A stretch of DNA of 15,603 nucleotides from Alphaproteobacteria bacterium (GTDB lineage: Bacteria; Pseudomonadota; Alphaproteobacteria; Micavibrionales; UBA2020), in assembly GCA_023136145.1 (NCBI GenBank), contig JAGLRU010000244.1, forward strand, positions 1 to 15,603. The letters are read 5' to 3'. A model generated the notes under the pieces. It was not told the DNA's origin. It saw nothing but the letters and a program-made list of their open reading frames with translations, and did not search any database. The position numbers and the translations under genes were made by a program. Shown here piece after piece: positions 14,164 through 15,603 of the stretch; within the stretch, counting starts at the first letter, position 1, and every line of letters starts with the position of its first letter.

Positions 14164-15459
14164 ATGGGAAACATAACAGTTATCGGCGCGCAATGGGGAG
14201 ATGAAGGTAAAGGCAAGATCGTTGACTGGCTGTCCAGCCATGCAGACATCGTAGTTCGGTTTCAGGGCGGACACAATGCAGGGCATACGCTTGTGATTGA
14301 TGGCAAAATATATAAACTGCATTTGCTTCCTTCTGGTGTTGTACGTCCGGGCAAGCTCTCGATCATTGGCAACGGCGTTGTTATCGATCCATGGGCATTG
14401 ATGACAGAAATTTCCGTACTACGAGATCAAGGCATAAAGATTACCCCAGAAACTTTACTTGTCTCCGAAAACGCGCCGATGATCTTGCCCTTACACGGAG
14501 CAATGGATCGCGCTATGGAAGTTATGCGCGGCAGTCAAAAAATCGGAACAACTGGGCGTGGCATCGGCCCTGCTTATGAGGACAAGTTGGGTCGCAGAGG
14601 CCTGCGTATTTGCGACCTCGCCCATCCTGAAACCTTTCGCGCAAAACTTAAATATCTGACAACGTATCACAACACATATCATAAGGGATTGGGTGAACCG
14701 CTTGTGGATGTCGAAGAATTCGCGGCGGAACTGGAAAAACTCTCTCACGATCTTTTGCCATTCGTTGGCTCCTGCTGGAAAACGCTTGACGAGGCAGGAA
14801 CCGCCGGTAAAAAAATCCTGTACGAAGGTGCGCAAGGCGTGATGCTTGACATCGATCATGGCACCTACCCTTATGTTACCTCCTCAAACACAGTGGCGGC
14901 ACAGGCAGCTATCGGTTCTGGCGTTGGCGTGGATCGAATCGGAACAGTTCTTGGTATTGCAAAAGCCTATACCACCCGCGTTGGCTCCGGCCCCTTTCCA
15001 ACCGAACTAACGGATGATATTGGTGAAATTCTCACTCAGCAAGGTCATGAATTCGGTACTACGACAGGAAGGAAACGTCGCTGTGGATGGTTTGACGCAG
15101 TGCAGATGCGACAAGCTGTTAAAATCTGCGGCATTCATAATATCGCTCTCACCAAGCTGGATGTAATGGATACGTTAAAGGAAATCAAAATCTGTATTGG
15201 CTACGAATGTCGGGGCAAAAAATATGACTATCTTCCCGCTTCTTGTGATTTACAGAAAGAAGTTAAGCCGATTTATGAAACTCTGCCCGGTTGGGAAACA
15301 CCGATGAAAGGTGTTAGAACATTTGATGGTCTGCCAAAAAATGCGCAAAAATATATAACTAGAATTAAAGAGTTAATAGGCGTACCATCTGTTGTCATAT
15401 CAACAAGCCCTGATCGTAACGATACTATTTTGATTAAAGATCCATTTTCTCTTGATTGA
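14164..15459 (+). CDS. purA: Adenylosuccinate synthase
   Basis: A full-length 431-residue enzyme that joins IMP and aspartate with GTP to form adenylosuccinate, the first committed step to AMP. The GTP/IMP site is G-A-Q-W-G-D-E-G-K-G-K (8-18) with catalytic D13; G-G-H-N-A-G-H-T follows with catalytic H41. Further family motifs are G-T-T-G-R-G-I-G-P-A-Y-E-D-K, E-G-A-Q-G-V-M-L-D-I-D-H-G-T-Y-P-Y-V-T-S-S-N-T, T-T-T-G-R-K-R-R-C-G-W-F-D and the late T-K-L-D-V guanine site. AAGGAG lies about 10 nt before the ATG. Only 26 bp separate it from the kinase stop and no terminator is visible there, so it probably ends the pyrG-LPS transcript. A hairpin downstream (15584-15602) may terminate it. Confidence 0.98.
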   Translation: MGNITVIGAQWGDEGKGKIVDWLSSHADIVVRFQGGHNAGHTLVIDGKIYKLHLLPSGVVRPGKLSIIGNGVVIDPWALMTEISVLRDQGIKITPETLLVSENAPMILPLHGAMDRAMEVMRGSQKIGTTGRGIGPAYEDKLGRRGLRICDLAHPETFRAKLKYLTTYHNTYHKGLGEPLVDVEEFAAELEKLSHDLLPFVGSCWKTLDEAGTAGKKILYEGAQGVMLDIDHGTYPYVTSSNTVAAQAAIGSGVGVDRIGTVLGIAKAYTTRVGSGPFPTELTDDIGEILTQQGHEFGTTTGRKRRCGWFDAVQMRQAVKICGIHNIALTKLDVMDTLKEIKICIGYECRGKKYDYLPASCDLQKEVKPIYETLPGWETPMKGVRTFDGLPKNAQKYITRIKELIGVPSVVISTSPDRNDTILIKDPFSLD

Positions 15460-15559
15460 TTTTCATAAGGCTTGTGCGGTTTTTGCAGTTGGCTGAAAAG
15501 TGGAGTATCTTGAAGCTAAAGTGACTTGGGACAATGCCCATGAATAAGATATTTAGAGC

Positions 15560-15578
15560 TTCCATTGATCAAATGGAA
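15560..15578. repeat. Inverted repeat downstream of purA
   Basis: TTCCATT-GATCA-AATGGAA is a perfect 7-bp stem with a 5-nt loop, immediately before the GC-rich hairpin at 15584. It lacks a T-tract. Its role is unknown. Confidence 0.4.
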
Positions 15579-15583
15579 TCGCC

Positions 15584-15602
15584 CCCCAGCCGAAAGGCGG
15601 GG
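15584..15602 (+). terminator. Candidate GC-rich terminator hairpin, cut by window end
   Basis: CCCC-A-GCC-GAAA-GGC-GGGG folds into a 7-bp GC stem with one bulged A and a stable GAAA tetraloop, and the next base (the window's last) is T. A T-run beyond the window would make it an intrinsic terminator for purA. That part cannot be seen. Confidence 0.45.
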
Positions 15603-15603
15603 T

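Larger units (their letters stand above)
15460..15603. other. Region downstream of purA, cut by window end
   Basis: These 144 bp contain two inverted repeats (listed separately). An ATG at 15542 opens a frame that stays open to the window end (about 20 codons), but the only upstream purine tract (GGGA) is weak and its codons run through the hairpins, so I do not call a gene. Confidence 0.35.

Noticed and set aside
8201..15459. Recent horizontal transfer of the LPS block
   Set aside because: No mobility genes, flanking repeats or att-like sites are visible, and base composition does not shift abruptly at its edges by eye.
15542..15603. Truncated gene starting at ATG 15542
   Set aside because: About 20 codons, weak RBS, and the frame runs through two hairpins, one terminator-like.

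Overview
The window looks like a chromosomal segment of an alphaproteobacterium. The secG-pyrG adjacency, an LPS-core operon with a heptosyltransferase-like glycosyltransferase and a KdkA/WaaP-like sugar kinase, and an AmiD/AmpD-type amidase all point to a Gram-negative of that class. The lineage is inferred from gene content and synteny only. I saw no rRNA, tRNA, insertion sequence or CRISPR array.

Layout. (1) Positions 1-2269, minus strand: two paralogous type IV pilin-like proteins, the downstream one cut by the window start. Both have a prepilin peptidase site and large cysteine-containing C-terminal regions; the upstream one also carries a phage tail-fibre-like motif. (2) 2508-4232, plus strand: an exported MscS-type mechanosensitive channel. 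(3) 4256-7151, minus strand: a likely transcription unit of purine nucleoside phosphorylase, a cytoplasmic AmpD/AmiD-like amidase that overlaps it by 4 nt, and two tandem copies of a seven-helix membrane protein with SWEET/PQ-loop-like architecture. (4) 7152-7722: a mostly non-coding stretch with a well-formed promoter and RBS driving a 48-residue protein of unknown function, a REP-like palindrome and the secG promoter. (5) 7723-15459, plus strand: secG, pyrG, methyltransferase, GT9 glycosyltransferase, a 564-residue protein of unknown role, an LPS-kinase-like protein, then purA. From pyrG to the kinase the genes abut or overlap by 1-4 nt, so they are almost certainly co-transcribed and translationally coupled.

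The most interesting object is the 564-residue protein (11583-13277). Its last ~155 residues have the layout of nucleoside diphosphate kinase, including the catalytic N-x-x-H-x-S-D signature. Its middle looks weakly like a Pol-beta-type nucleotidyltransferase. It lies between CTP synthase and adenylosuccinate synthase and among LPS-core genes, so it may link nucleotide supply or nucleotidyl transfer to envelope glycan synthesis. That function is inference. Other points of note are the paralogous pilins, the tandem SWEET-like genes, the unannotated small protein and a 23-codon duplication at the start of the kinase.
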